Source of the DNA: Halodesulfurarchaeum formicicum
GTDB taxonomy: Archaea; Halobacteriota; Halobacteria; Halobacteriales; Halobacteriaceae
NCBI RefSeq assembly: GCF_001886955.1
Contig: NZ_CP016804.1
Coordinates: 806,001-870,000, forward strand
Length of the DNA: 64,000 nucleotides
Direction of reading: 5' to 3'
Part shown: piece by piece, positions 43,003-52,358 of the stretch
Numbering within the stretch: the stretch's first letter is position 1
Layout of the letters: every line of letters begins with the position of its first letter
Position numbers and translations under genes: made by a program
The notes under the pieces: model-generated
Database searches by the model: none
The model's input: only the letters and a program-made list of their open reading frames with translations
What the model was told of the DNA's origin: nothing

Positions 43003-43940
43003 GATTCGAACTGGGCTGCCAGATCTCGAATACCCGACCGAAGTGTTTCTTCCGGCTCGAAATCCGTCTCCGTAGCGAGTCGATCGAAGTTCACGTGATA
43101 GGACGGCCCCGGTTTGCGATCTTCCAGATAGGTGATCTCCAGCTCACGATCCAGCTCCGAACGGACCACCGCCGCGATCTCCTTGATCTGATAGTTCTGA
43201 TCGTTCGCGCCCACGTTGTAGACGGGCTGGTCGTACTGCTCGGGATTGAGCGCCGCGTGGGCAAAGGCCCGTGCAGCGTCTCGGACGTGAATGAACGGCC
43301 GCCAGTTGGTGCCGTCGCCGTAGACAGTCAGTGGCCGGCCGGTCAGTGCCTGGAACACGAAATGGTTCACCACGAGATTGAACCGGATTCCGGGGGCGTA
43401 CCCGAAGTTGGTGCTCATCCGCAGCGCAGTCGTCGACAGGTCACTCTCTGCCGCTGTCTCCCGAAGGAGTTGCTCGGACTCGTACTTGGATTCGGCGTAG
43501 GGGTTCAGCGGGTCCGGGTCGGCGTCCTCTGACAGCTCCGTCGCCGCCGCCCGGCCGTAGAGATTACACGAGGAGGCAAAGACTACGGTCTCGACGGCGT
43601 GTTTCTCGGCAGCCTGGAGGACGTTCTCGGTGCCCTCGTAGTTCACCGCGAAGGTCTCCTCGCGGCGGTCGTGCGTGCTCTCCGCGCCGGTGATTGCCGC
43701 GAGGTGGATGACTGCATCGACGCCTCGGGTCGCACTCTCGACGGTGCCATACTCCCGGACATCGCCGGCTCGGACGTCGAGGGGCTGGCCATTGCTCAGT
43801 CCCGAACCCAACAGGTTCCGCGGGCTGCCGGTCGACTGATCGTCGAGAAGCCTGACGCCAGTTACTGACTCCTGGTCCAGCAGGTATGGGACCAGTGCGC
43901 TGCCGATGTATCCCAGACCGCCGGTGACCAGGACCTCCAT
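42999..43940 (-). CDS. NAD-dependent nucleotide-sugar epimerase/dehydratase (SDR)
   Basis: A 313-residue extended SDR: LVTGGLGYIGSALV cofactor loop, HLAAITGAE, SSCNLYG and YAESK catalytic residues. Middle gene of the operon. It resembles UDP-glucose 4-epimerases more than its neighbour does. Substrate unknown. Confidence 0.86.
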   Translation of the reverse strand: MEVLVTGGLGYIGSALVPYLLDQESVTGVRLLDDQSTGSPRNLLGSGLSNGQPLDVRAGDVREYGTVESATRGVDAVIHLAAITGAESTHDRREETFAVNYEGTENVLQAAEKHAVETVVFASSCNLYGRAAATELSEDADPDPLNPYAESKYESEQLLRETAAESDLSTTALRMSTNFGYAPGIRFNLVVNHFVFQALTGRPLTVYGDGTNWRPFIHVRDAARAFAHAALNPEQYDQPVYNVGANDQNYQIKEIAAVVRSELDRELEITYLEDRKPGPSYHVNFDRLATETDFEPEETLRSGIRDLAAQFES

Positions 43941-43941
43941 C

Positions 43942-45111
43942 TCAGTCTTCGAGGACGCCGGGGAGGAACCGGTCCTCGTGGGCCGTGATGATCTCCTCGT
44001 ACTCGCTGATGGTCCCGATAGTCTCGCGCATGCCCTCCTCGAAGGTCACACGCTGTTCGTCGATCAGATCCAGGTAGCGGTCGTTCTCGATCTCCATCTC
44101 GTGGGTCTCGTCCTCGTCACGTGGGTTCTCGAAGTGCTCGACGGCGACGTCGTAGCCGAACTCCCCGGCCACGTCGGCGATGGTCTCTGCCACCTCGACG
44201 ATGCTGATCGGCCGGGTCACCTGGTTGTAGACGGTGTGTCCCGACTCGCGCTCCGCGGGGTCCATGAGTGCCAGTCGCGCCAGCCCCTCGACGGCGTCTT
44301 CGAGGCTACCGAAGGGCTTTCGCTGTTCGCCCTTGCCGTAGACGGTCATCGGATAGCCCGCGACGGCCTGCGCCGCGAAGCGGTGAGCGACCACGCCGAA
44401 GTAGTAATCGAAGTCAAACCGGGTGGCCAGCCGGTCGTCGGCCTGGGTCTCGTCCGTGCCTGCACCGTAGATGATCGACGTTCGGACGTCAGAGATCGGG
44501 ATGTCGAACTGCTGGTGGGCCAGCCGCATGTTCGCGGCGTCGTGGCTCTTTGTCAGATGATACCAGCTACCAGCCATCGCGGGGAACGGAACCGCATCCG
44601 CCTCGCCCTGGTTCTCCATCGTCGCGCCGCCCTCGGGGATCGGGAACTCGGGGGCACCGTAGACACCGGTCGTCGTGGTCTCGATGAAGTGGGTATCGGT
44701 GAGGTCCTGTTCCTCCAGCCCCCAGAGCAGGTTCCGCGTGGCCTGCATGTTGTTGTGCTGGGTGTAATTCGCCCGCTCGCCGTTGATCTGGGAGTAGGGC
44801 GCGGAAGGCTGGGCCGCGGCGTGAACGATGACCTCGGGTTCGTGGATTCCGAGCAGTTCGTCCGTGAACTCCTTGTCCGCCAGGTCGCCCTCGACGAAGG
44901 AGAGGTTCGTGATCCCCAGGACTTCCTCGGCGGCGTCCAGTCGCTCGGAGATCGGGGCGACGGGTGTCGCGCTGCGTGAGCCGACGTTCTCGACCCACTC
45001 GCGGCGGGCGAAATTGTCGACGAGCACGACTCGGTCGTCGGTGCGACTGGCGATCCGCAGGGCGGTCGGCCACCCGAGGTAGCCGTCGCCGCCGGTGAGC
45101 AGAATGGTCAT
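43942..45111 (-). CDS. SqdB/Agl3-like UDP-sulfoquinovose synthase candidate
   Basis: A 389-residue SDR. LLTGGDGYLGWPTALRIA, AAQPSAPYSQI, HNNMQATRNLLWG, TTTTGVYG, YHLTKSHDAANM and TSIIYGAGTDET match UDP-sulfoquinovose synthases (SqdB; Agl3 in Sulfolobus), especially GDGYLGWPTA and QPSAPYS. These enzymes convert UDP-glucose and sulfite to UDP-sulfoquinovose. The gene leads an operon with two further SDRs, and its place near aglJ suggests a sulfonated sugar in surface glycan or lipid. Confidence 0.8.
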   Translation of the reverse strand: MTILLTGGDGYLGWPTALRIASRTDDRVVLVDNFARREWVENVGSRSATPVAPISERLDAAEEVLGITNLSFVEGDLADKEFTDELLGIHEPEVIVHAAAQPSAPYSQINGERANYTQHNNMQATRNLLWGLEEQDLTDTHFIETTTTGVYGAPEFPIPEGGATMENQGEADAVPFPAMAGSWYHLTKSHDAANMRLAHQQFDIPISDVRTSIIYGAGTDETQADDRLATRFDFDYYFGVVAHRFAAQAVAGYPMTVYGKGEQRKPFGSLEDAVEGLARLALMDPAERESGHTVYNQVTRPISIVEVAETIADVAGEFGYDVAVEHFENPRDEDETHEMEIENDRYLDLIDEQRVTFEEGMRETIGTISEYEEIITAHEDRFLPGVLED

Positions 45112-45187
45112 AGTTACTCAGTTCGCGAGTTACTAGCCAATCCCCATAAGCGTACCTACTGCGAAACCGGGTGTGAGAACTGTTGGC

Positions 45188-45309
45188 GAGGAACTACAGC
45201 CGCCTGGCTCGACTCGTTCGACGAGCCCGTCGAAGTCCGAATTGAAACTGAGTACCGCATCGATGTCGCGGGATTCACAGAGTGAAACGATCGTTGTCCG
45301 TGAAACTGA
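45188..45309 (-). pseudogene. C-terminal remnant of a PIN toxin gene
   Basis: Minus-strand codons read RTTIVSLCESRDIDAVLSF, then NSDFDGLVERVEP, the last two motifs of a PIN domain (DIDAVLSFxSDFDGLV). The first half of the toxin is absent; the frame remains open upstream but overlaps glmU. Decayed module. Confidence 0.6.
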
Positions 45310-45372
45310 GATCTTGGTTTTCTTTCGGACCAACTCGTTACATCTTTCCCCCGTCGCCCAGCCAATAGAGCC

Positions 45373-46560
45373 ATGGACACCGTCATTCTCGCCGCGGGCG
45401 AGGGCACTCGAATGCGCCCGCTCACGGCGGATCGCCCGAAACCGATGCTCCCGGTAGCGGATCGGCCGCTTCTGGAGCACACGATCGAGGCGGCTCGGTC
45501 TGCGGGGGCGGACCGGATCATTCTCGTGATCGGCTACGAAGGGGCGGCTATCCGTGAGCACTTCGGCGATGTCTGGGACGGCCTGCCCATCGAGTACGTC
45601 GAACAGTCCACACAGGATGGAACCGCCGACGCCTTGCAAGTAGCGAGCCAGGAACTCGACGACGAGCCGTTCGCCGTGCTCAACGGCGATGGACTCTACG
45701 ACCCGCAATCGCTTCGCGCAGTCTTCGAGGCTGGGCCCGCGGTCGGCGCGATGCGCGTTCCGAACCCGAGTCAGTACGGCGTGCTCGAACTCTCCGAAGA
45801 CGAGAGTCGCGTGACCGGCGTCATCGAGAAGCCGTCGGACCCGCCCTCGGATCTGGTGAACACCGGGGCCTACGTGTTCCCGGGCGAGGCCGTCGATTGG
45901 CTCGACGTGGCCGAAAGCGAGCGCGGCGAGCGGGAACTCACCGACGTGCTAGATCGGGCCTGTGAATCGACCACGGTGGCACCCGTCGAGATGGACCGGT
46001 GGCTCGACGTGGGTCGGCCCTGGGAACTTCTCGACGCGAACGAGTGGTTGATCGGGGAGCGGTCCCGGGCCGTCGCGGGGAACGTCCACCCGGGGGCCGA
46101 CCTCCAGGGACGTGTGGTAGTCGAACCCGGCGCGACTGTCCGCCACGGGGTCGTCATCGAGGGGCCGGCGATGATCCGCGAGGGGGCGACAGTCGGGCCG
46201 AACGCCTACATTCGAGGGACTACCCTGGTCGATCGGAACGCCCAGATCGGTCATGCCGTCGAAGTCAAAAACAGTGTGGTGATGGCCGGGGCGAGTATCG
46301 CACACCTCTCCTATGTCGGAGACAGCGTGATCGGGCCGGACGTCAACTTCGGGGCGGGGACCGTCGTCGCGAATCTGCGACACGATGACCAGAGCGTTCG
46401 GGTGACGGTCAAAGGCGAATCGGTGGATACGGGTCGCCGGAAATTCGGCTGTGTCTGTGGCCCGGGCGCGAAGACGGGCATCAACACGAGTCTCAACGTC
46501 GGTGTGACTCTCGACGCCGGGGCGACTACCAACCCGGGTGCGGTCGTCCGGCGAGACTGA
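45373..46560 (+). CDS. glmU: Bifunctional UDP-GlcNAc pyrophosphorylase/acetyltransferase GlmU-type
   Basis: A 395-residue protein. The N-terminal uridylyltransferase has VILAAGEGTRMRPLTADRPKPM and LNGDGLYD. The C-terminal beta-helix carries HLSYVGDSVIGPDVNFGAGT, the acetyl-CoA site of archaeal and bacterial GlmU with its catalytic His and GAGT loop. It makes UDP-GlcNAc from glucosamine-1-phosphate. It is followed by aglJ. Confidence 0.88.
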   Translation: MDTVILAAGEGTRMRPLTADRPKPMLPVADRPLLEHTIEAARSAGADRIILVIGYEGAAIREHFGDVWDGLPIEYVEQSTQDGTADALQVASQELDDEPFAVLNGDGLYDPQSLRAVFEAGPAVGAMRVPNPSQYGVLELSEDESRVTGVIEKPSDPPSDLVNTGAYVFPGEAVDWLDVAESERGERELTDVLDRACESTTVAPVEMDRWLDVGRPWELLDANEWLIGERSRAVAGNVHPGADLQGRVVVEPGATVRHGVVIEGPAMIREGATVGPNAYIRGTTLVDRNAQIGHAVEVKNSVVMAGASIAHLSYVGDSVIGPDVNFGAGTVVANLRHDDQSVRVTVKGESVDTGRRKFGCVCGPGAKTGINTSLNVGVTLDAGATTNPGAVVRRD

Positions 46561-46603
46561 GCGAAGGATACGCTTTTGGCGATGGCCTCGCGAGAGGGTG
46601 GTA

Positions 46604-47539
46604 ATGGGTGAGGACGGCGAGGTCTGTGTGTTGATTCCGACTCTCGACGAGGCCGAGACGATCGGCGACGTCATCGCCGGGCTTCACGAGGCCGGGCTGG
46701 AGAACGTGCTGGTCGTCGACGGTCACTCGACGGACGACACCGTCGAGATCGCGGCGAACGCGGGTGCGCGGGTGATAACCCAGTCCGGCAGCGGCAAGGG
46801 CCAGGCGGTCAGGGAAGCGATCGAGCAGGTCGAAGCCGAGTTCGTCCTCATGCTCGACGGCGATGGCACGTACGTCCCGAGTCAGGCCGACCGCCTGCTG
46901 GAACCCCTCCGGGCGGGCGAGGCGGACCACGTCGTCGGCAACCGATTTGCCGACATGGAATCGGGCGCGATGACCCGGCTCAACAAGGTGGGCAATCGAC
47001 TCTTCAACCGGGTCTTTCGAGGCGTCCACGGCGAAGATCACGGCGACATTCTCAGCGGCTACCGGGCGTTCACCCGCGACTCCTTCGAGCGCATGCATCT
47101 CTCGGCGACTGGCTTTGGCATCGAGACCGAGATGGCAGTGGAGTGTGTCAAACGTGGACTCGAGGTGTCGGTCGTTCCGATCACGTACCGCGCCCGACCC
47201 GCAGGTTCCGACCCGAACCTGAACCCGATTGCGGACGGCGGCCGAATCCTTTTGACCCTCTACAGCCTGGCGAAGACGACGAACCCGCTCTTTTACTTCG
47301 GGAGCGTCGGTGGGCTCATCTTCGGCGCGGGATTGCTCTTCGGCGGTTACGTCGGTGTGGAGTACTTCACGCAGAACGTTTCACACGAGATTATCGCCGT
47401 ACTCGCGACCCTCGCCATTCTGCTCGGCGGACAGCTAATCCTCTTTGGCTTTCTCGCTGACATGCTCGCGAGCCTGCATCGGGAACGACTGCGGCGGCTG
47501 GACGAAATTGCAGACCGGCTCGAGGAGCTAGAAGAGTGA
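46604..47539 (+). CDS. aglJ: Dolichyl-phosphate glycosyltransferase AglJ
   Basis: A 311-residue GT2 enzyme that adds the first sugar of the N-glycan to dolichyl phosphate. VCVLIPTLDEAETIGDVI, DGHSTDDT, MLDGDGTYVP (metal-binding) and GDILSGYRAF are the AglJ/DPMS blocks; two C-terminal transmembrane helices (about 230-280) anchor it. The ATG at 46604 is chosen over 46538 because it lies after a TATA-like TACGCTTTT. Needs dolichyl phosphate that the DUF368 protein may recycle. Confidence 0.9.
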   Translation: MGEDGEVCVLIPTLDEAETIGDVIAGLHEAGLENVLVVDGHSTDDTVEIAANAGARVITQSGSGKGQAVREAIEQVEAEFVLMLDGDGTYVPSQADRLLEPLRAGEADHVVGNRFADMESGAMTRLNKVGNRLFNRVFRGVHGEDHGDILSGYRAFTRDSFERMHLSATGFGIETEMAVECVKRGLEVSVVPITYRARPAGSDPNLNPIADGGRILLTLYSLAKTTNPLFYFGSVGGLIFGAGLLFGGYVGVEYFTQNVSHEIIAVLATLAILLGGQLILFGFLADMLASLHRERLRRLDEIADRLEELEE

Positions 47540-48187
47540 TCGAAGGCCGGCCAGCCAGGCCTGGGGCAACCGTCGCCGGGCGCCAGTGAGTGCTACGTCC
47601 AGTGCTTCTGCGGCACGATAATCTACGCCTTCGCCGTGGCCAACGAAGATCCGCTCGGGCGTGAGTCCGCGTAACTGGGTGGGTGGGGAGAGTCGGAGCA
47701 TAGGGTGCACGCCGAGGCGTTCCGGTCCAACGGCGAAGTAGCCGGCCGCCCCCAGGGCGTCAGCAAGTACGAGTGTCTCTCCGTCGTAGAGCGCCCCCTC
47801 TTTCCAGAACGGCAGGTCGACCGTTTGGAGCACCCGCACGTCCGAGTCGGGGAGATGAGACCCGAGCCACTCGACGGGTGCGTCGAACTCCCGATCCACG
47901 TAGGGCGGTCGAAAGACGGGGACGTCGAACCGATTTGCGAACGCCGCGGCGTCCCGTTCGTGCCGGTCGAGGAGGACGATGACACCACGGACCTCGCCAA
48001 GCGCCTCGATTCGGTCGTCGATTCCAGGTGCGTCGATGGGATCGATGATCCAGACGCCGTCACCGAAATCGACGGCGTGACTGGCCCGTTCCATTGCCTC
48101 CTCGGGATGCGGAAGCCAGCCGAATCCGCCGTCGAACTGGTCGACGATCGCCGGGTCGGTCGCTGAGCCGTCGTCTCTGATAGGCAT
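47528..48187 (-). CDS. Metallo-hydrolase-like protein (degenerate MBL fold)
   Basis: A 219-residue protein with a beta-lactamase-like outline: VWIIDPIDAPGID, VIVLLDRHERDAAAFA (in place of HxHxDH) and FVGHGEGV at the end. The normal zinc motif is partly missing, so hydrolase activity is doubtful. It overlaps the end of aglJ by 12 nt on the other strand. The ATG at 48187 is chosen; a TTG two codons earlier is possible. Confidence 0.65.
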   Translation of the reverse strand: MPIRDDGSATDPAIVDQFDGGFGWLPHPEEAMERASHAVDFGDGVWIIDPIDAPGIDDRIEALGEVRGVIVLLDRHERDAAAFANRFDVPVFRPPYVDREFDAPVEWLGSHLPDSDVRVLQTVDLPFWKEGALYDGETLVLADALGAAGYFAVGPERLGVHPMLRLSPPTQLRGLTPERIFVGHGEGVDYRAAEALDVALTGARRRLPQAWLAGLRSLF

Positions 48188-48236
48188 ACCCAAGGTACGA
48201 GCGGTGGGTGTTAACCGTTGTTGGCCTCGGAAATCC

Positions 48237-48539
48237 TCAGAGTCGCTCGGTGTCGACCTGCACGCCGGGTGGGCCCACGACCAGAAACCGCCGGAAGTGC
48301 GTGAGCGACCCGCCGTTTTCCTTCACGTCCCGGGCGAACCCGGACGCGAGTTCGTTGAGATCCCCTTCGATGGCGAGGAAGAGGACGTTGCCCCCCTCGA
48401 TTTCGGCCAGCCACTCCTCGTCGGGGGTGGTGCCGTCGAGGGTCCCCAGGACGACTCGACCGCCGAAATCTCCCTCTTCGGCGGCCGAGATGTCGAGTTC
48501 TTCTTCGGCGTTGCGGAGGTCCAGGCTGAAGTCGCTCAT
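48237..48539 (-). CDS. DUF5779-like haloarchaeal protein
   Basis: A 100-residue acidic protein: VVLGTLDGTTPDEEWL, GNVLFLAIEGDLNELASGFARDV, HFRRFLVVGPPGV. The pattern matches a family known only from haloarchaea; no function is established. It is compact and complete. Confidence 0.75.
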   Translation of the reverse strand: MSDFSLDLRNAEEELDISAAEEGDFGGRVVLGTLDGTTPDEEWLAEIEGGNVLFLAIEGDLNELASGFARDVKENGGSLTHFRRFLVVGPPGVQVDTERL

Positions 48540-48581
48540 GCGCGAACCGAACGCGCCAGCGGATAAAAACGTTCGTCCCGG

Positions 48582-49295
48582 TCAGATCTCGACCGTCTCG
48601 TCGCCGTCCAAAACGTCGACGGTCGCCGAACTGCCCGTTTTCTTCACGGCTCGCTCGAAATCCGCCGGGTCCTGTTCGATGGCGGGGAAGGTGTCATAGT
48701 GCATCGGGAAGGCCCGCTCGACCCCGAGCCAGTCGACCGCGATGGCGGCCTGCTCGGGGCCCATGGTGTAGTGATCGCCGATCGGGACCGCGGCCGCGTC
48801 CGGGTCCAGGTACGGTCCGATGACCTCCCGCATCTCGGTCATGAGCGCGGTGTCCCCAGCGTGATAGAAGGTCGTACACTCCGCGGCGTCCTCGGGTGTA
48901 GGCGTCGCGTCGCTGATCGCGAACCCGGCCGGCATGCCGCCGGAGCTAGCATAATCGGTCTCGATGCCGTTCGAGTGGTCGGCCCGGTGCATGGTCACGG
49001 CGGCATCACCGAGTTCGACTGTCCCTCCCAGGTTCATCCCGATGGTGTCCTGAATCCCGTATTCGTCAGCGACGTAGGCAGCCAGTTCGGGTGTCGCCAC
49101 GATCGTACTCTCCGTGAACTCGGGGACGTGCGCGATGTGGTCGGCGTGTCCGTGAGTGAGAAGCACGTAATCGGGAGTGCGTACGTCGATCGGTTCGAGT
49201 GCGGTGTGGGGATTGTCGAAGAACGGGTCGATCAGCAGGTCTGTGTCGTCGACGGTCACTGCCCAGGTCGAATGGCCGTGCCAGGTGAGACGCAT
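48582..49295 (-). CDS. UPF0173-type metallo-beta-lactamase fold hydrolase
   Basis: A 237-residue protein with [11 protein letters not shown], the zinc HxHxDH motif, then [30 protein letters not shown] and FPMHYDTFP, completing the UPF0173 metal site. Probably a general metal-dependent hydrolase. The ATG at 49295 is chosen since the family begins MRLTWHGHS. Confidence 0.9.
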   Translation of the reverse strand: MRLTWHGHSTWAVTVDDTDLLIDPFFDNPHTALEPIDVRTPDYVLLTHGHADHIAHVPEFTESTIVATPELAAYVADEYGIQDTIGMNLGGTVELGDAAVTMHRADHSNGIETDYASSGGMPAGFAISDATPTPEDAAECTTFYHAGDTALMTEMREVIGPYLDPDAAAVPIGDHYTMGPEQAAIAVDWLGVERAFPMHYDTFPAIEQDPADFERAVKKTGSSATVDVLDGDETVEI

Positions 49296-49402
49296 GGACG
49301 AATGTTCGGTCAAACATCCCATAAGTATGATGGCGCTTCGACCGGTTGGCAGCCCTTTCCGCCCTCGCAACCCTTAGGCCACGGGGGGTCGAACCCGGTG
49401 GC

Positions 49403-50134
49403 ATGCGAACAGTTCGCTTTCGAGATCCGGCCGGAGCGACACGGACCGGCGAGTGGACGAGTACGGGTATCGAGGCTGCCGGGCAGGTCTACGATCCCGA
49501 GACTGTGGAGGTGCTCCCGCCGGCCGAACCCACGAAGATCATCGCGATCGGGTTGAACTACGCCGATCACGCCGCCGAGCGTGATTCGGAGATCCCCGAT
49601 CGGCCCCTGCTCTTCCTCAAGACCCCAAACACCGTGGCGAGTCATGGTGATACCATCACACTTCCGGCCGCGAAAGAGCGAGTCGATTACGAGGCCGAGT
49701 TCGGGGTAGTGATCGGCGAGCAGGCTCGCAACGTGAGCGAAGCCGATGTCTGGGACGTTGTCGCGGGCTTTACGGCCGTCAACGACGTGTCGAATCGCGA
49801 CGATCAGGACCGCGAGCAGAACTGGATCCGGGGGAAAGCCTTCGACGGCGCAGCCCCGATGGGGCCGGTTGTGGCCGACCCCCAGGATGTGCCCGCAGAC
49901 GCGTCGATCGAGCTTCGGGTCAACGGCGAGGTAAAACAGTCCTCCTCTCGCGCCGAGTTCATCTTCTCCGTGCCCGAACTCGTGGCTGAGATCACGTCCT
50001 ACATGACCCTCGAACCGGGTGATGTCATCAGCACCGGGACGCCGGCAGGTGTCGGCCCGCTCTCAGATGGAGACCACGTCGAAATCGAGATCGAGGGCGT
50101 GGGAACCCTCGAACACGACGTCGTCCAGGGTTGA
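49403..50134 (+). CDS. Fumarylacetoacetate hydrolase family protein
   Basis: A 243-residue FAH-fold enzyme cleaving carbon-carbon bonds in keto acids. IGLNYADHAAERDSEIP, LFLKTPNTVAS, VDYEAEFGVVIG (metal-binding Glu), KAFDGAAPMGP and ISTGTPAGVGP are family blocks. The ATG at 49403 starts the fold. Exact substrate not defined by motif. Confidence 0.9.
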   Translation: MRTVRFRDPAGATRTGEWTSTGIEAAGQVYDPETVEVLPPAEPTKIIAIGLNYADHAAERDSEIPDRPLLFLKTPNTVASHGDTITLPAAKERVDYEAEFGVVIGEQARNVSEADVWDVVAGFTAVNDVSNRDDQDREQNWIRGKAFDGAAPMGPVVADPQDVPADASIELRVNGEVKQSSSRAEFIFSVPELVAEITSYMTLEPGDVISTGTPAGVGPLSDGDHVEIEIEGVGTLEHDVVQG

Positions 50135-50466
50135 ATCAGGCGAAAAACCTGTCCTAGTGAACCGTTAGGCCCGGAACGTTCGCCCCGTTTTCGAGTGTCA
50201 ATTTCGCCCTCTCGAAATCGCTGCTGATCTGGTTACCAGACTCCTAACCGTGCAAACCTCGGGACAGCCCCGAATCCTGTCTCAAGTTATCGGGCCGTTT
50301 AGCGGCTGGTATCGGAATAAAGGGAACCATAGCAATGGCCGTTCCCTGGGATCTCAGACCAAGGACATGTTCCATCTTGGCACGACGATCAGCGGTGGGG
50401 GCCACGGGAGCCACGGCAACCAGTCGGGACCACCGGTGCGGGCCTGGGCACTGACGGGGGGTGAGT
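50135..50466. other. Non-coding stretch before the SipW operon
   Basis: A 332-bp gap. No credible gene or RNA is seen. The palindrome that marks the downstream array is absent. A GGGGGGTGAG stretch just before the start could serve as a ribosome site. Confidence 0.4.
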
Positions 50467-51438
50467 ATGACAGAGCCTGACGGGCTTCGGGTCTCCCGCC
50501 GGACGTTCCTGCTGGCCGCAGCAACCTCTGGCGCAGTCGTCTCTGGTGGCGGGCGGACCCTGGCTCAGTACTCCGATAGCGAGCAACTGGGGGTGACGCT
50601 GGGGACTGGTGAACTCGACCTCGATGTCTCCTGGGAGGGCGAAGGAAGCGAGACTCACCTGGGGGTCGTCAGCGACCCCGGCGATGGCGGCGAGCGACGG
50701 ATCGTCATCGACCTCTCCGAGGACTCCAATCCCGCGTGGCTGTGGTTCCGGACGGGATGTCCCCGGTGTCTCCCCGTCGAGGAACAGATACAGGTCGAGT
50801 TCACGCTCCGAAGCGAAGACGGAACACTTCTCGAAGCGTTCCCACCAGGAACCCTTCGTGAGGCGCGCGAGCGATACGGCCCCGGACATCGATTCGAGCA
50901 GGTGCTCAACTCCGGCGAGACCTGGATACTCACGATCGCCTGGGAGCTCGAGGAGCCGGTCGCGGGCGAACACGGGATCGAGTTCGGATTCGACTTCCAT
51001 GCCGTGCAACACCGCCACTTCCAGAATCCGGACGCAAGCGCGCCGAATTGGGAGTGTGAGAGCTGTTCGGACGACTCCGGGGGGGACACGGAGCGAAAAG
51101 ACATTAGCTGGGTCGCCTTTGCCGGCGAAACGAATGCGACGGTCGAGGACCTTTCTGTGGAAATCGATGGCCCGACACTCGAGTACGATCTCGACGATTC
51201 GGCTGCTGCCGTCAAGTCGATCGCACTCAAGTACGGACAGACGCTGGAGGTGTTCGCTGACGTTCCGGATACGGGACCGCTCACCGTTGGCGAGGGCGAT
51301 GAGACCTTCCAGCAACAGGGGAACGGGTTCGAGGGGACCGACCACACCAACAGCGAGCCCTTCCCGAATTTCTGCTGGACAGCCAAGCTCGAAGCGGGTT
51401 CCGACAGTTTCGAATCCATCTCGGGGTGTGACCAATGA
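50467..51438 (+). CDS. Tat-type TasA-like secreted protein, first gene of the SipW operon
   Basis: A 323-residue protein. VSRRTFLLAAATSGAVVSGG is a twin-arginine-type signal; mature part begins AQYSDSEQLGVTLGTGELDL, the layout of TasA/camelysin proteins. A pair of CxxC elements (CPRC, CESC) is visible. No anchor follows, so it is expected outside the cell. The ATG at 50467 is chosen over the GTG at 50461 as it lies behind a G-rich site. It overlaps the signal peptidase gene by 4 nt. Confidence 0.72.
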   Translation: MTEPDGLRVSRRTFLLAAATSGAVVSGGGRTLAQYSDSEQLGVTLGTGELDLDVSWEGEGSETHLGVVSDPGDGGERRIVIDLSEDSNPAWLWFRTGCPRCLPVEEQIQVEFTLRSEDGTLLEAFPPGTLREARERYGPGHRFEQVLNSGETWILTIAWELEEPVAGEHGIEFGFDFHAVQHRHFQNPDASAPNWECESCSDDSGGDTERKDISWVAFAGETNATVEDLSVEIDGPTLEYDLDDSAAAVKSIALKYGQTLEVFADVPDTGPLTVGEGDETFQQQGNGFEGTDHTNSEPFPNFCWTAKLEAGSDSFESISGCDQ

Positions 51439-52358
51439 GCGAGTCAGAGACGGAATCCGCGGACGGGACGGAGCCGGGACGGCTCACCCGGCTGGGTGCA
51501 TTCCTCCGTGCCAAACTCGTTCCGTCGACGCCCCGCGAAGCAGTTCACCTGCTCGCGTTGGCAGTCCTATTGGCCATCGTCATCCCCTTTGTCATCTTCG
51601 CCATTCCACAGGTCGTCGGGGCCGAGCAGAGTTACGTGGTGCTGAGTGGCAGCATGGAGCCGGCCATCAGCCCGGGAGATGTCGTCATCGTGAACGCGGT
51701 GCCGGCCTCGGCCGTCGAAGTGGGTGATGTAATCACCTACGGGGGGAGTCAGACGAGTCCCCCGACGACCCACCGCGTGATCGACATTCAGCAACAGGAC
51801 GGGGAGCTGGTCTTCGAGACGAAAGGTGACAACAACGAGAACGCCGATATCGCGCTGACGGCGGCCTCGTCGCTCCGGGGGAAAGTGATGGAACTCCCGG
51901 TCGGGATCCCCGGAAACAAGCACAACCTGTTCGTGATGCCGTTCATCGGTTTCGTCGCGCAGTTTGCCCAGACCCAGTTAGGATTCCTGCTCTTCGTGGG
52001 AATTCCACTTTCCCTACTGGCGATCTCGGAGTTCTGGCGATTCATTTCGCTGAGTCGTGCGGAGGCTGAAGAGCGGGAAACGGAACCGGCCGCCGATCCG
52101 GAGGAGCAGCCGACCTACAGCGTTCCACAGACCTGGATCTTCGTCGCCGTGGCTGTCCTGGCTGGGGCGGGCGGGTTTGGCGCACACTACGCGTATCAGA
52201 CCCAGAACCCGCTGATCGCAACGGTCGCAGTGGGCGCGCTGGTGGCTGGAATACTACTAGCTGCGATGCTCGTCGTGCAGGCCGAACCGGCGAACCAGGA
52301 GCGTGACGCCGGCGAGCCTGCGACCCAACCCCAGCCTGATGGGGAGGTGAAACAATGA
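51435..52358 (+). CDS. SipW-type signal peptidase I
   Basis: A 307-residue membrane peptidase. SGSMEP holds the Ser nucleophile; THRVI contributes His, as in SipW/Sec11 enzymes, not Lys; KGDNNE gives the Asp. One helix precedes and three follow the catalytic domain. Known SipW enzymes mature TasA-type proteins. The gene lies between a TasA-like protein and an acidic secreted protein, with 4-nt overlaps on both sides, and the array of likely substrates starts 4 kb away. Confidence 0.92.
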   Translation: MSESETESADGTEPGRLTRLGAFLRAKLVPSTPREAVHLLALAVLLAIVIPFVIFAIPQVVGAEQSYVVLSGSMEPAISPGDVVIVNAVPASAVEVGDVITYGGSQTSPPTTHRVIDIQQQDGELVFETKGDNNENADIALTAASSLRGKVMELPVGIPGNKHNLFVMPFIGFVAQFAQTQLGFLLFVGIPLSLLAISEFWRFISLSRAEAEERETEPAADPEEQPTYSVPQTWIFVAVAVLAGAGGFGAHYAYQTQNPLIATVAVGALVAGILLAAMLVVQAEPANQERDAGEPATQPQPDGEVKQ

